Of a stretch of DNA of 64,000 nt, positions 63,863 to 64,000 are shown in pieces (position 1 is the first letter of the stretch; each line of letters opens with the position of its first letter). The position numbers and the translations under genes are program-made. This DNA comes from Zhongshania aliphaticivorans (GTDB lineage: Bacteria; Pseudomonadota; Gammaproteobacteria; Pseudomonadales; Spongiibacteraceae), in NCBI RefSeq assembly GCF_902705875.1, contig NZ_CACSIK010000003.1:302781-366780 (forward strand), in the 5' to 3' direction. A model generated the notes under the pieces. The model had not been told where the DNA came from, did not search any database, and worked only from the letters and a program-made list of their open reading frames with translations.

Positions 63863-63899
63863 AGTAAAATGCCCCAACCGAATTCGGCTGGGGCATTTT
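63863..63899 (-). terminator. Terminator of the rRNA operon (proximal)
   Basis: On the minus strand AAAATGCCCCAGCCG and CGGTTGGGGCATTTT pair around AATT. The one non-Watson-Crick position is G.U in this strand and A.C in the other, so the signal belongs to the minus strand. T4 follows within the arm. Confidence 0.9.
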
Positions 63900-63906
63900 T
63901 ATTTAG

Positions 63907-64000
63907 AAGCCTGGCGATGACCTACTCTCGCATGGGGAAACCCCAAACTACCATCGGCGATGACACGTTTCACTTCTGAGTTCGGGATGGGGTCAGGTGG
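63907..64000 (-). rRNA. rrf: 5S ribosomal RNA, 3' part
   Basis: The minus-strand sequence has CCCGAACTCAGAAGTGAAACG, then GTAGTTTGGGGTTTCCCCATG and GAGAGTAGGTCATCGCCAGG in the order and spacing of gammaproteobacterial 5S rRNA. The first ~25 bases lie beyond the window. The 3' end is placed near 63907 by the expected closing stem and is uncertain by 2-3 bases. Confidence 0.95.

Overview
The window is a chromosomal segment of a gammaproteobacterium, by my estimate near 50% GC. Gene order and proteins point to a marine lineage close to the Cellvibrionales/Spongiibacteraceae. The lineage call is tentative and rests on the fabA-fabB pair, the uvrA / MFS / ssb neighbourhood, the thr-tyr-gly-thr tRNA-tufB cluster and a 407-residue EF-Tu. 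Most of it is ordinary housekeeping DNA. I see no phage, insertion sequence, CRISPR array or defence system.

Layout. (1) 1-3.0 kb: the 3' end of a sulfotransferase-like gene, then a translationally coupled SulP anion transporter / universal stress protein pair. (2) 3.1-10.2 kb: a cell-envelope sugar cluster with a GT25 enzyme, two GT4 enzymes, a CgeB-like glycosyltransferase, a YrbL-type kinase-like protein, an ELM1-family protein and a lipid A acyltransferase, likely building and acylating the LPS core. (3) 10.4-17.8 kb: dgkA, rpsT, proB, obgE, rpmA-rplU, ispB, and the sugar-phosphate genes manB/algC and galU. (4) 18.0-27.6 kb: fabA-fabB (unsaturated fatty acid synthesis), a molybdenum-cofactor operon (moeA, moaB and a degenerate RmlD-like gene), ssb, a YajR-like transporter and uvrA. 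(5) 27.7-58.2 kb, all on the minus strand: the alpha, spc, S10, str and rif ribosomal/RNA polymerase operons in near-canonical order, plus nusG and secE. Two genes shorter than 60 codons (rpmD, rpmJ) lie inside the spc operon. (6) 58.2-60.2 kb: tRNA-Trp, the second tuf gene, and tRNA-Thr, -Gly, -Tyr, -Thr. (7) 60.2-64 kb: a SPOR-like protein, coaX, birA, a small exported BON protein, a gene-free stretch of about 780 bp packed with hairpins and repeats, and the 3' part of a 5S rRNA gene. The rRNA operon continues beyond the right edge and is transcribed toward this window.

The genes mainly serve transcription and translation. The small-molecule genes feed the envelope: lipid A and core sugars, the octaprenyl carrier, UDP-glucose and mannose/glucose phosphates, and unsaturated acyl chains. 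The best leads outside known genes are these: two tuf copies identical exactly from the stop to the second base of the start codon but with different start codons; a terminator-like hairpin plus a 17-bp tandem repeat between tRNA-Thr and tufB; an inverted repeat over the fabA promoter; and a structured 70-bp repeat next to a duplicated 5S-tail/terminator segment. I found no convincing new protein system.
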